Assembly (NCBI GenBank): GCA_030528885.1
Contig: JAUMXY010000004.1
Location: forward strand, 1 to 64,000
Reading direction: 5' to 3'
DNA length: 64,000 nucleotides
Source of the DNA: Bacteroidales bacterium
GTDB taxonomy: Bacteria; Bacteroidota; Bacteroidia; Bacteroidales; Bacteroidaceae
The first letter of the stretch is position 1. Every line of letters starts with the position of its first letter. The position numbers and the translations under genes are program-made. The notes below the pieces were generated by a model. It made no database searches and was not told where the DNA came from. It was given only the letters and a program-made list of their open reading frames with translations. Positions 16,506-25,410 of the stretch are shown here, in pieces.

Positions 16506-18095
16506 TTATTTCTTGTTGTCTACTGCAGCCTGCTCGATAGCCAAGCCCTTCTTGTAGTTCTCGATGTAGGTGTTGAAACCTTCAACGTCTTCAGGCGTAG
16601 GCTTGATTTCTTCGCCTGCGTTGCCGGCAAACACTACTTGGTCGAGGTAGTCGGCCAGAGACAGCTGCTTGTCGTTGTTGACTGCGTAAGCAGCAAGAAG
16701 CGCAATGCCCCAGGCGCCGCCTTCGCCAGCTGTCTCCATGACAGAGATAGGGGAGTTGAGGGCTGCTGCAAGCATCTTCTGACCTACGCCCTTGGTGGTG
16801 AAGTAGCCACCATGGCCTGTGATGCGGTCAACCTGAACTTTCTCTTCTTTCAGAAGGATGTCATTGCCTATCTTCAATACGCCGATGGCTCCGTAAAGGT
16901 GTGCGCGCATAAAATTGGCAAGGTTGAACTTGTCGTTGGCAGAACGGACGAAGAGTGGACGTCCATCAGCAAGACCTGTCACAGGTTCGCCTGATACATA
17001 ATTGTATGAGAGGACGCCACCACAGTCAGGATTGCCAGTTGCTGCTGCATTGAAGAGATTGACATACAGCTGGTTCATGTCGACTGGCATGCCCATCAGC
17101 TCTTGGAACTCTTTGAATATCTTGACCCAAGCGTTGATGTCTGAAGTACAGTTGTTGCAGTGTACCATTGCTACGAGGCTGCCGTCTGGCGTTGTCACCA
17201 TGTCAATCATTTCGTATGGCTTGGAAAGTTCCTTCTCAAGCACAATCATGGAGAATGATGATGTGCCGGCTGACACGTTTCCTGTGCGCTGCTTGACGGC
17301 GTTGGTTGCTACCATGCCTGTGCCTGCGTCGCCTTCTGGAGGACAGACTGGGATGCCTGCTTTCAGGTGGCCTGACACGTCGAGACGTTGTGCGCCCTCA
17401 GGAGTGAGGAAGCCTGCATTCTCGCCTGCGTTGAGAGATTTTGGAAGGATGTCGAGAAGCTTCCACTCAAATCCTCTTGGCTCGATGAGCTTGTCAAACT
17501 TCTCTACCATGGCTGCATCGTAAGTCTTGGTCTTTGGGTCGACAGGAATCATGCCTGATGCATCGCCTACACCAAGAACCTTCTGACCTGTAATCTGCCA
17601 ATGGATGTATCCTGCAAGAGTGGTGAGGAACTCGATGTCCTTCACATGCTCTTCGTTGTCGAGGATAGCCTCATACAGGTGGGAAATGCTCCAACGGAGA
17701 GGTATGTTGTAGTTGAACAGCTCTGACAGTTCAGCTGCTGCCTTGCCTGTGTTGGTGTTGCGCCATGTACGGAATGGCACAAGGATGTCATTGCCTTTGA
17801 ATGGCATATAGCCGTGCATCATAGCGCTGATGCCGATGGCGGCAAGTGTCTCTATCTCAACTTCATACTGCTCCAATACGTTCTTGCGCAATTGTGCATA
17901 ACAATCCTGCAAGCCGTACCAGATTGCTTCTGTGCTGTATGTCCAGAGACCATCAACCAACTGGTTTTCCCACGTGTGGCTGCCCTGAGCAATAGGCTTG
18001 TTCTCCTGGTCAATAAGAACTGCCTTGATGCGGGTAGAGCCAAACTCGATACCGAGAATGGCTTTACCTGCTTCTATGGTTTGTTTTGGAGTCAT
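16506..18095 (-). CDS. araB: FGGY-family pentulokinase, probable L-ribulokinase
   Basis: 529-residue sugar kinase of the FGGY family. The N-terminal phosphate loop AILGIEFGSTRIKAVLID is followed by the substrate region MMHGYMPF, the adenosine-site GNVSAGTSSFSMIVL, and the FGGY-C segment GHGGYFTTKGVGQKMLAAAL...GEGGAWGIALLAAY. Its place between araA and tkt implies phosphorylation of L-ribulose from AraA to give the AraD substrate. It looks more like the xylulokinase-like AraB used by Bacteroides than like the enterobacterial enzyme, so substrate assignment rests mainly on context; D-xylulose remains possible. Confidence 0.87.
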   Translation of the reverse strand: MTPKQTIEAGKAILGIEFGSTRIKAVLIDQENKPIAQGSHTWENQLVDGLWTYSTEAIWYGLQDCYAQLRKNVLEQYEVEIETLAAIGISAMMHGYMPFKGNDILVPFRTWRNTNTGKAAAELSELFNYNIPLRWSISHLYEAILDNEEHVKDIEFLTTLAGYIHWQITGQKVLGVGDASGMIPVDPKTKTYDAAMVEKFDKLIEPRGFEWKLLDILPKSLNAGENAGFLTPEGAQRLDVSGHLKAGIPVCPPEGDAGTGMVATNAVKQRTGNVSAGTSSFSMIVLEKELSKPYEMIDMVTTPDGSLVAMVHCNNCTSDINAWVKIFKEFQELMGMPVDMNQLYVNLFNAAATGNPDCGGVLSYNYVSGEPVTGLADGRPLFVRSANDKFNLANFMRAHLYGAIGVLKIGNDILLKEEKVQVDRITGHGGYFTTKGVGQKMLAAALNSPISVMETAGEGGAWGIALLAAYAVNNDKQLSLADYLDQVVFAGNAGEEIKPTPEDVEGFNTYIENYKKGLAIEQAAVDNKK

Positions 18096-18101
18096 AAATC
18101 T

Positions 18102-18184
18102 TAATGAGGAATGAGGATTAGGAGTGAGGAATTGTTTGTGGAGTCAATGGTGTCCATTCCTAATTCCTCATACCTAATTCCTAA
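18102..18184. repeat. Imperfect stem-loop between araA and araB
   Basis: AATGAGGAATGAGGATTAGG in the left arm faces CCTAATTCCTCATACCTAATT in the right arm. Together with the 14305-14381 element it forms a small family of intercistronic stem-loops in this operon. Confidence 0.6.
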
Positions 18185-18188
18185 TTAT

Positions 18189-19724
18189 TTACTTCAGTGC
18201 TTTATTCAACATGTAGTACACCTCATTCATTTGGAGGTCGTGCTTGAACTCGCTGATAGTGGTGTTCTTGTTAATCTTCACATATTCGATGCCAACTATC
18301 TCTGCGAAGTCTTCCCAGTACTCTTCTGTGATGTCGTAAGAGAATGCACTGTGGTGAGTACCTCCTGCGAGAATCCATGCGCCAGCACCGATTTCGAAGC
18401 TTGGTTGTGGTACCCAGAGAGCTGAAGCAACAGGAAGGTTTGGCATTGGCTTTGGCTCGATGCACTCAACCTCCTGAGAGATGAGACGGAAACGGTTGCC
18501 AAGGTCAACAACTGTAGCCTTGATGCCACGTCCTACCTTAGAAGTGAACACGAGACGAGCTGTCTGCTGCTTGCGGATACCAATGCCGAGGAAGTGAACC
18601 TCGAGAGTTGGCTTGTCAACAGCGATGAGCGGACAAACCTCGAGCATGTGGCTCTGGAGGCAAGAAGAACGGTCGCCTGCAAAGTTGAGGGTGTAGTCCT
18701 CGAGGAATGAGCAACCGATTGGCATGCCTTGCTGGATAACCCAGAGTGTGCGGCAGAGGCAAGCTGTCTTCCAGTCACCTTCTGCACCAAAGCCATAGCC
18801 TTCAGCCATGAGACGCTGTGAAGCAAGGCCTGGAATCTGGTCGAAGCCTACGAAGTTTGGATCATTGATGTCAGCATCGCCAAGGTCGTCGAAGTTAGTA
18901 GTGAAAGCTGTTGCACCCTCGTCCTTCAGAACGCGGCGGAGAGCGATTTCTGCCTTTGCTGCGTTCTTTACCTTCTGCCAGTAAACTTCTTCGCCGCTCT
19001 CGTCAATCTTGATAGTGTAGAGCTGCTTGTATTCTTCAACGAGTGCGTCTGCCTCAGCATCAGTTACTTTCTTGAAGTAGTCCATGAGAGAAGAAACAGG
19101 GTAGTAGTCAACGTGGTAACCCATGCGCTGCTCAAATTCTACACGGTCGCCGTCTGTTACAGCAACGTTGTTCATGTTCATACCGAACATCAAGCAACGT
19201 ACATTCTTCGCGTCAGCAACACCAGCAGCAACACGTGCCCAAACAGCAATCTGCTGCTGTGCAGCCTCGTCCTTCCAGTAGCCACAAACAACTTTGCGTG
19301 GAACACGCATGCGAGTGCAGATGTGACCAAACTCGATGTCGCCATGAGCTGACTGGTTGAGGTTCATGAAGTCCATGTCAATCTCACTCCATGGAATCTC
19401 AGCATTGTACTGAGTGTGGAAGTGGAGGAGTGGCTTCTGAAGTGCCTGAAGGCCCTTAATCCACATCTTTGCAGGAGAGAATGTGTGCATCCAAGTGATG
19501 ATACCTGCGCACTTCTCGTCATTGTTAGCCGCTTTCATCACAGCTTCAACTTCCTTTGAAGAGTTTGCTGTTCCTTTATAAACTACCTTGATTGGGATAA
19601 TCCCACTATTATTGAGACCATCCACCATTTCCTTTGAGTGACCGTCAACGATTTTAACTGTTTCGCCACCATAGAGCAACTGTGCACCAGTCACCCACCA
19701 TAATTCCAAATTTTCAAATGCCAT
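18189..19724 (-). CDS. araA: L-arabinose isomerase
   Basis: Converts L-arabinose to L-ribulose with a divalent metal ion. The frame opens at a TTG (19733), but ATG at 19724 gives the family start MAFENLELWWVTGAQLLYG and 511 residues, the usual size. Recognisable segments include GIITWMHTFSPAKMWI, LLHFHTQYNAEIPW, KNFVGFDQIPG-like PNFVGFDQIPGLASQRLMAEGYGFGAEGDWKTA, and the C-terminal GTHHSAFSYDIT. The gene lies between araD and araB; the araD-araA gap contains copy B of the GTACCC palindrome. Confidence 0.95.
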   Translation of the reverse strand: MAFENLELWWVTGAQLLYGGETVKIVDGHSKEMVDGLNNSGIIPIKVVYKGTANSSKEVEAVMKAANNDEKCAGIITWMHTFSPAKMWIKGLQALQKPLLHFHTQYNAEIPWSEIDMDFMNLNQSAHGDIEFGHICTRMRVPRKVVCGYWKDEAAQQQIAVWARVAAGVADAKNVRCLMFGMNMNNVAVTDGDRVEFEQRMGYHVDYYPVSSLMDYFKKVTDAEADALVEEYKQLYTIKIDESGEEVYWQKVKNAAKAEIALRRVLKDEGATAFTTNFDDLGDADINDPNFVGFDQIPGLASQRLMAEGYGFGAEGDWKTACLCRTLWVIQQGMPIGCSFLEDYTLNFAGDRSSCLQSHMLEVCPLIAVDKPTLEVHFLGIGIRKQQTARLVFTSKVGRGIKATVVDLGNRFRLISQEVECIEPKPMPNLPVASALWVPQPSFEIGAGAWILAGGTHHSAFSYDITEEYWEDFAEIVGIEYVKINKNTTISEFKHDLQMNEVYYMLNKALK

Positions 19725-19798
19725 AATGATCAATTTTTTAATGTTTATATAATTGTTTTATTGTTTCCTGTTTGGCGTACTCGAGGGCTTCGAGGCAT

Positions 19799-19839
19799 CG
19801 TACCCGAGGGGTACGGTTGACCGTACCCCTCGGGTGCGG
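19799..19839. repeat. GTACCCCTCGGGT palindromic repeat, copy B
   Basis: CGTACCCGAGGGGTACGG (19799-19816) and CCGTACCCCTCGGGTGCGG (19821-19839) form an almost perfect stem around TTGA. T5 follows on the plus strand. The genes here are on the minus strand, so it is not a classical terminator for them. It may modulate araA expression relative to araD. Confidence 0.8.
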
Positions 19840-19873
19840 CTTTTTATAGCTTTATAGCAAAACTCTAACGGGA

Positions 19874-20584
19874 TTAGTGCTGCTGGCCTTTTTGGCCGTA
19901 ATAAGCGTTAGGGCCATGCTTGCGATTGTAGTGTTTCTCGACAAGCAGCTGATTCATCGTTAGGTTAGGATTAACGGAAAACGCCACGAAGGCCATCTTT
20001 GCGCATTGCTCCATCACCTTGGCGTTGTATACAGCATTGTCAGGAGAAGTGCCCCAAGAGAATGGACCATGGTTCTTGACAAGAACTGCTGGAGTGTGGT
20101 CAGGGTTGATTCTGCGGATGTTGAGGAATTCGTCAACGATAACGTTTCCTGTCTCGAGTTCATATGCGCCTTCAACCTCTTCCTTCGTCATGTCGCGAGT
20201 GCATGGAATCGCCTGATAGAAATAGTCTGCATGTGTGGTGCCGATGTTTGGGATGTCTTTGCCTGCCTGAGCAAATGCTGTTGCATAGGTAGAGTGGGTG
20301 TGAACGACTCCCTGGATGTTTGGGAATGCCTTGTAAAGAGCAAGGTGTGTTGGTGTGTCTGAAGAGGGGTTAAGCTCGCCTTCTACAACCTTTCCACTCT
20401 CCAAATCAACAACAACCATATCACTGGCTTTCATGTCGTCATAACTAACCCCTGAAGGCTTGATGACAACAAGTCCTTTTTCACGGTCAATGCCTGACAC
20501 GTTACCCCATGTGAAGATTACTAAGCCTTGCTTAACCAAATCAAGGTTCGCCTTGAATACTTTTTCTTTAAGTTCTTCTAACAT
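19874..20584 (-). CDS. araD: L-ribulose-5-phosphate 4-epimerase
   Basis: Class II aldolase-fold, zinc-dependent enzyme making D-xylulose 5-phosphate from L-ribulose 5-phosphate. At 236 residues it matches AraD. Zinc ligands are visible: His95 and His97 in [10 protein letters not shown] and His172 in [10 protein letters not shown]. The phosphate-binding FTWGNVSG and KPSGVSYDD segments also fit. It is 33 bp behind the upstream symporter gene in the operon and feeds transketolase. Confidence 0.95.
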   Translation of the reverse strand: MLEELKEKVFKANLDLVKQGLVIFTWGNVSGIDREKGLVVIKPSGVSYDDMKASDMVVVDLESGKVVEGELNPSSDTPTHLALYKAFPNIQGVVHTHSTYATAFAQAGKDIPNIGTTHADYFYQAIPCTRDMTKEEVEGAYELETGNVIVDEFLNIRRINPDHTPAVLVKNHGPFSWGTSPDNAVYNAKVMEQCAKMAFVAFSVNPNLTMNQLLVEKHYNRKHGPNAYYGQKGQQH

Positions 20585-20617
20585 AGTACTAATTTTTATA
20601 AATTGATTATTATCTGT

Positions 20618-22582
20618 TTACCACAAAACTATATATATGATAGCTGTTATGATGCTGATGATGACAAAACCATAGAAATAGCTTTTTGATGTTCTGAACA
20701 ATGCATAGTTGACAGGCATGGCTTTTATGTCTTTGACTTTCTCTTTTGCATTTGAGATGAGTATTAAAGCCGCTACTCCTATAAAGAATCCAAAGAAATA
20801 GAACGCCTGGAAACCTATATCGTGGAGGTATGCAAATAGATTTTTGTTAGGATTTACATCATCTGGAAGTGTTGCATTCCCAATGGTGACGATGAGTGCT
20901 GCAGCAATGCAGATAATGCAGCATAAACCGAATATTGTACCCCATCTCATCATTAACTTGCGATCTGCAGCCTTCGCTCTCTCGCAATGGATTTGCTTCT
21001 TGCTCATGAGAGAAAGGAAAATGAATAGGGTAGTCTCTATCATGAATACGTAGCCAACACGGAATTGGAAGGCGACATCTGGCATGGTGAATTTCAATAT
21101 GAGGCCCAGTGGAACAGTTGTGATAGCTGTCCAGATAGCGGCTGTAGAAGAAGCGCGTTTCCACAAAAGTCCAAGCGCAAGAACCGTTACAATGCCTGGA
21201 TAGATGAAGCTTGAGTATTCTTGGATGTATATAAAGGCTTGGTCAAAGCTGCCTAATATAGGAATGGCTGAAACAAGAGCAACGAAGAAGGCTGCCAATG
21301 TGACGAGTCGGCCTATATTCACGAGAACTTTATCTGAAGCATCTTTGTTGATGAACTTTTTATAGATGTCCATGGTGAAAAGGGTCGCAGTACTATTGCC
21401 CATTGAAGAAATGGATGAAATGATGGCTGCGAAGAGGGAGACAAAGAATAGTCCCTTGATACCAGTTGGGATGAAGTTGCGAATAAACCAAGGGTATGCC
21501 TCTTCGTTCATGCGAATGGAGCCCAGCAGGTCTGCATCTGGACCTAAATGATGCTGCATATAGTAAGCGCAAATGCCTGGGATAATCACAATGAAAGGAA
21601 TGATAATCTTCAGGAATGCAGCAAACATGAATCCCTTTTGTGCTTCTTGGATGTTCTTTGCAGCAAGGCCTTTCTGGGTAATGTACTGGTTGAATCCCCA
21701 ATAGCAGATGTTGGTCAGCCATATGCCTCCTACGATGGCAGCAAGACCTGGCACGTTGGAGTATGCCTCCTTGTCGTAACTTTCTTGAACAACCAGATGG
21801 AAATGAACATCCTTGAGATGCGGTCCTGTGGTTAAGTAAGTGTACATCTTATTGAAGCCATCCACAAATGTCCCATCATTGCCAGCGACTGCGATGAGAG
21901 CGAAATAGGCTGTGATGATACCTCCACCAATGATGAACGTTACTTGCATGACGTCTGACCAGGCGATGGCTGCAAAACCGCCATAGATGCAATAGACGGC
22001 GCTACATAAGAAAAGAATGGAGATGATGACCAATCTGACAGAGAGCTCGATGTCGCCAAAGTAGATGTTCAATCCTTGCAAACCCAGCATCTGTTCGATT
22101 GCAAGCGCTCCAAGCCAAGCAACGGAGGTTAAGTTGATGAATACATACAAGAGAATCCAGAAGATGGAAAAGGCTAAACCTACCTTGCCGTTGTAGCGCT
22201 CACGAAGGAACTGAGGAATCGTGAAGATTTTGTGCTCAAACATGATTGGCAGGAAGAACTTTCCAATAACCAGCATGGCTACAGCAGCCATAATCTCATA
22301 AGCAGCAATGGATATGCCATGTGCATAACCAGAACCAGACGTGCCAATCAGCTGCTCTGCTGAGATGTTTGCAGCAATGAGAGAGGCTCCTACAGCCCAC
22401 CAGGTAAGCGTGTTGCCTGCCAAGAAATAGTCTTTGGTGTTTTTCTCTCGACCTTCTCTGTCGCGGCTGATAAAGAGGCTTAAGCTTACCAGCAGAACCA
22501 CGTACGCAATTGCAATGATGACGTCAATGGTTTCAAATCCACTCTGGCTCATTGCCTCGGCTATGCTCATCTGTATATCCAT
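20618..22582 (-). CDS. araT: Sodium/solute symporter, probable arabinose transporter
   Basis: 654-residue inner-membrane carrier of the SSS family (SGLT-like), with about 14 hydrophobic segments. It has the N-terminal DYFLAGNTLTWWAVGASLIAANISAEQ segment, typical of sugar symporters, and RERYNGKVGLAF. It lies between araR and araD, the place held by the arabinose symporter AraT in characterised Bacteroides loci; arabinose is inferred from that context. A second SSS paralogue sits on the other side of araR and shares the same N-terminal signature. Confidence 0.88.
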   Translation of the reverse strand: MDIQMSIAEAMSQSGFETIDVIIAIAYVVLLVSLSLFISRDREGREKNTKDYFLAGNTLTWWAVGASLIAANISAEQLIGTSGSGYAHGISIAAYEIMAAVAMLVIGKFFLPIMFEHKIFTIPQFLRERYNGKVGLAFSIFWILLYVFINLTSVAWLGALAIEQMLGLQGLNIYFGDIELSVRLVIISILFLCSAVYCIYGGFAAIAWSDVMQVTFIIGGGIITAYFALIAVAGNDGTFVDGFNKMYTYLTTGPHLKDVHFHLVVQESYDKEAYSNVPGLAAIVGGIWLTNICYWGFNQYITQKGLAAKNIQEAQKGFMFAAFLKIIIPFIVIIPGICAYYMQHHLGPDADLLGSIRMNEEAYPWFIRNFIPTGIKGLFFVSLFAAIISSISSMGNSTATLFTMDIYKKFINKDASDKVLVNIGRLVTLAAFFVALVSAIPILGSFDQAFIYIQEYSSFIYPGIVTVLALGLLWKRASSTAAIWTAITTVPLGLILKFTMPDVAFQFRVGYVFMIETTLFIFLSLMSKKQIHCERAKAADRKLMMRWGTIFGLCCIICIAAALIVTIGNATLPDDVNPNKNLFAYLHDIGFQAFYFFGFFIGVAALILISNAKEKVKDIKAMPVNYALFRTSKSYFYGFVIISIITAIIYIVLW

Positions 22583-22632
22583 CTTGTAATGCGATTGTTT
22601 ATTGGTTTCCTAATAATTAGCTTGAATTCAGT

Positions 22633-23271
22633 TTATCTGAATCTATATAGTGTAGCGCCTCGACGCGATGAATCCTTATCAATCATGTCGGTCGCTAAAA
22701 TATAATCTTTTTCAGAAATAGAGCGACGGAAATTCCGTTTGTCTATTGTTGTGCCAAGGATGCTTTCGTAAAGAGTCTGAAGCGAACTCAGCGTAAAGTA
22801 TCTGGGTAGCAGGTTACTCCCTATTGGTTTGTTCTTGATTGTTTCGCCAATCATGCGTCGTGCTTTTTGTACCATGTCATTATGGTCGAAGCATAGCGCA
22901 GGCATATTGTCAACATCCACCCATTTTGCGTTGTGAATGTCTGAAAGTGATGAGTCGTAGTTATCTACGTTGACGAGTGCATAATAGACTATGCTGATGA
23001 CCCGTTCGCCGGGGTCGCGTTCTACCTCGCCATAGACGGCGAGCTGCTGCATGTAGACTTTGTCGAGTCCTGTGAATTCCTTCAGAATGCGTTTTGCTGA
23101 GGAATTTACGCTTTCGTTAGATTGAACAAAGCCTCCAATCAAGGAATACTCGCCCATGCCCGGCTCGTAAGGACGCTGATGAACCAGCACCTTGAGGTGT
23201 CCTTCTGCGAATCCAAAGATGATGCAATCTACGGAAACGAAGAACTTTGGGTATGATTGGTAAGCAGTCAT
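22633..23271 (-). CDS. araR: NUDIX-domain arabinose regulator AraR
   Basis: 212-residue transcription factor with an N-terminal NUDIX fold (1-140) and a C-terminal winged helix (about 150-212, RYFTLSSLQTLYESIL... and GATLYRFR). The NUDIX box starts GGFVQSNE (G47, E53) and keeps R61 and E65. The catalytic glutamates are replaced: Ile62 and Phe66. It should bind a sugar rather than hydrolyse nucleotides. NUDIX-family AraR controlling arabinose use is established for Bacteroides. It lies between the two symporters, with 50-bp and 46-bp gaps, so it is cotranscribed with the operon it controls. Confidence 0.9.
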   Translation of the reverse strand: MTAYQSYPKFFVSVDCIIFGFAEGHLKVLVHQRPYEPGMGEYSLIGGFVQSNESVNSSAKRILKEFTGLDKVYMQQLAVYGEVERDPGERVISIVYYALVNVDNYDSSLSDIHNAKWVDVDNMPALCFDHNDMVQKARRMIGETIKNKPIGSNLLPRYFTLSSLQTLYESILGTTIDKRNFRRSISEKDYILATDMIDKDSSRRGATLYRFR

Positions 23272-23317
23272 TGATTGGAGGCTTATATTATATAATAATG
23301 TGTAAGTCTAAATCAGA

Positions 23318-25300
23318 TTACCAGAGGATGATGTACAGAATGGCAAGGATGACAATCACGCCAATTGAGCCAATGTTGAATGTACGATCGGTCTCGAAAA
23401 TCTTCAGGTCGATAGCTACGAGGTTTGGATCCTGCAGCTTGTCCTTTGCGTTTGAACGAAGGTAAACACCAATTGTTGCAGTAATAGCAGCAAAGAATAT
23501 CATAGCGCCTTCGAAGCCGTGGATGTGCATTGTCTCGTTGAAGAAACCACAGATGAAGAGTACGAATGAGATAGCTGCAACGCAGAACATGATAGTGCTC
23601 CAACGGAGTTGAGTCTTGATTGTCTGCTCGTCAAGCTGATCAGCAGCAACTGCTTTCTTGCTCTTCAATGAAATCCAGATGAACAGGATTACAAGTGTGA
23701 TGAACACAACGCCTGAACGAATGAGGAATGGCATTTCTGGGAAAGCGAACTTGTAGATGATTGAGAAAGCGAATGTACCAATTGCGCAGACAACAGCAGC
23801 AGTGCCGCTAGCACGCTTCCAAAGCAGACCAAGGCCGAAGATGACAACAACGCCTGGGTATACGAATGCTGAATATTCCTGGATGAACTGGAATGCCTGG
23901 TCGATACCACCCATCAATGGGTAAACAGCGACAAGCGCGATAACAAGAGCAATCAAAGAAGTGATACGTCCTACGCCTACCAATTTCTTCTCTGAAGCGT
24001 TCTTGTTGATGAACTGCTTGTAGATATCCATTGTGAAGAGGGTAGAAGTAGAGTTGAACATAGATGCCAGTGAAGAAATCACAGCAGCAGCCAATGCAGC
24101 GAAGCTAAGACCCTTAACGATTGTTGGTGTGAAGTTGCGGATCAAGAAAGGATATGCATCGTCTGAACGGCTGATTGAGCCTGCCAGTGTGTCGCGCAGA
24201 GCCTCGCATTCAGGAGAGTTCATGATGTAGAATGCACAAACACCTGGGATACATACGATGAATGGAATCAAAATCTTCAAGAATGCAGCGAATACCATAC
24301 CCTTCTTTGCTTCTGCGAGAGACTTAGCAGCAAGACCTTTCTGGATGATGTACTGGTTGAAGCCCCAATAGCCGAGGTTTGTCAGCCAAAGAGCACCAAA
24401 AATCAGCACGATACCAGGGTTAGTGAAGAATGGGTCTTCCTTCTGAGTGATGGTGCCTGCAGCATCTTTAACGCCATTGATGACAGGATAGAGTTCTTCG
24501 TTACGAGTGACAACCAAATTGAAGTGCTTGTCGCCCTCGATACCTGCCAGATAGTCTTTAATGTGCAGCAAGGCTTCCCATGCGCCACCTAAGCCCATTT
24601 CGTTGCCAATTACAGCGAGTGCTGCATAAGCTGTGATGAGACCGCCACCTACGAGGAATACAACCTGCATTACGTCTGTCCATGCAACAGATGCAAGACC
24701 TCCATAGATAGAGTAGATACCAGCGATGAGGAAGAGTGCGAAGATGATAGCCATGCGTACTTGGTCAATCTCCATGCCTGCTACGACAACAATCATATCT
24801 GTTGGCAAACCAAGAATCTGCTGGATAGCCAATGCGCCAAGCCAAGCAACTGAAGTAAGGTTTACAAACACATAGAGGAAGAGCCACAGGAGTGAGAAAG
24901 CAAAACCTACACCCCAATTGTAGCGCTCGCGCAAGAACTGAGGAATTGTGAAGATTTTCTTTTCTATCATGAGAGGAAGCAGGAACTTACCTACAACCAG
25001 CAGTGTCGCTGCGGCCATCAGCTCATAAGCTGCCTGAGCGATACCAGATGCGTATGCAGAACCAGACATACCAATGAACTGTTCTGCAGAGATGTTTGCG
25101 GCGATGAGTGATGCACCCACGGCCCACCATGTCAGTGTGTTGCCGGCAAGGAAGTAGTCAGTAGAGGATTTTTCCTCGCCATTCTTGCTGCGAGACAGGA
25201 ACAATCCCATACCAACAAGAATCACAATGTAAACAAGAATGACTAGATAATCGGCAACTTCAAAACCATTTTGGCTGAGTGCCTGAGTAATTTTGTCCAT
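23318..25300 (-). CDS. Second sodium/solute symporter in the arabinose operon
   Basis: 660-residue SSS-family carrier, first gene of the block downstream of the secreted mutarotase. It shares DYFLAGNTLTWWAVGASLIAANISAEQFIG, RERYNWGVGFAF and NQYIIQKGLAAKSLAEAKKG with the other symporter, showing that they are paralogues. A duplicated carrier may cover another sugar (galactose or xylose) or another affinity range; sequence alone does not decide. The 110-bp gap to the mutarotase gene contains a strong stem-loop but no clear -7 box. Confidence 0.87.
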   Translation of the reverse strand: MDKITQALSQNGFEVADYLVILVYIVILVGMGLFLSRSKNGEEKSSTDYFLAGNTLTWWAVGASLIAANISAEQFIGMSGSAYASGIAQAAYELMAAATLLVVGKFLLPLMIEKKIFTIPQFLRERYNWGVGFAFSLLWLFLYVFVNLTSVAWLGALAIQQILGLPTDMIVVVAGMEIDQVRMAIIFALFLIAGIYSIYGGLASVAWTDVMQVVFLVGGGLITAYAALAVIGNEMGLGGAWEALLHIKDYLAGIEGDKHFNLVVTRNEELYPVINGVKDAAGTITQKEDPFFTNPGIVLIFGALWLTNLGYWGFNQYIIQKGLAAKSLAEAKKGMVFAAFLKILIPFIVCIPGVCAFYIMNSPECEALRDTLAGSISRSDDAYPFLIRNFTPTIVKGLSFAALAAAVISSLASMFNSTSTLFTMDIYKQFINKNASEKKLVGVGRITSLIALVIALVAVYPLMGGIDQAFQFIQEYSAFVYPGVVVIFGLGLLWKRASGTAAVVCAIGTFAFSIIYKFAFPEMPFLIRSGVVFITLVILFIWISLKSKKAVAADQLDEQTIKTQLRWSTIMFCVAAISFVLFICGFFNETMHIHGFEGAMIFFAAITATIGVYLRSNAKDKLQDPNLVAIDLKIFETDRTFNIGSIGVIVILAILYIILW

Positions 25301-25357
25301 GTTGATTTTAGTTATTAATTAGAGTTATTATTAGAAGTTTTATTTCTTAACAAATTG

Positions 25358-25403
25358 AAAGGAAAAGGTTGCGCCCCAGAAGCGAGGTGCGTCCTTTTCC
25401 TTT
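25358..25403 (-). terminator. Stem-loop between secreted mutarotase and symporter
   Basis: AAAGGAAAAGG and CCTTTTCCTTT are perfect 11-bp arms around a 24-nt loop. On the minus strand the stem is followed by a T-rich stretch. Partial termination would reduce symporter expression relative to the mutarotase. Confidence 0.55.
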
Positions 25404-25410
25404 TCCGATA

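Noticed and set aside
19725..19733. TTG start giving araA three more residues
   Set aside because: The ATG at 19724 gives the conserved family N-terminus; the extra residues have no support.
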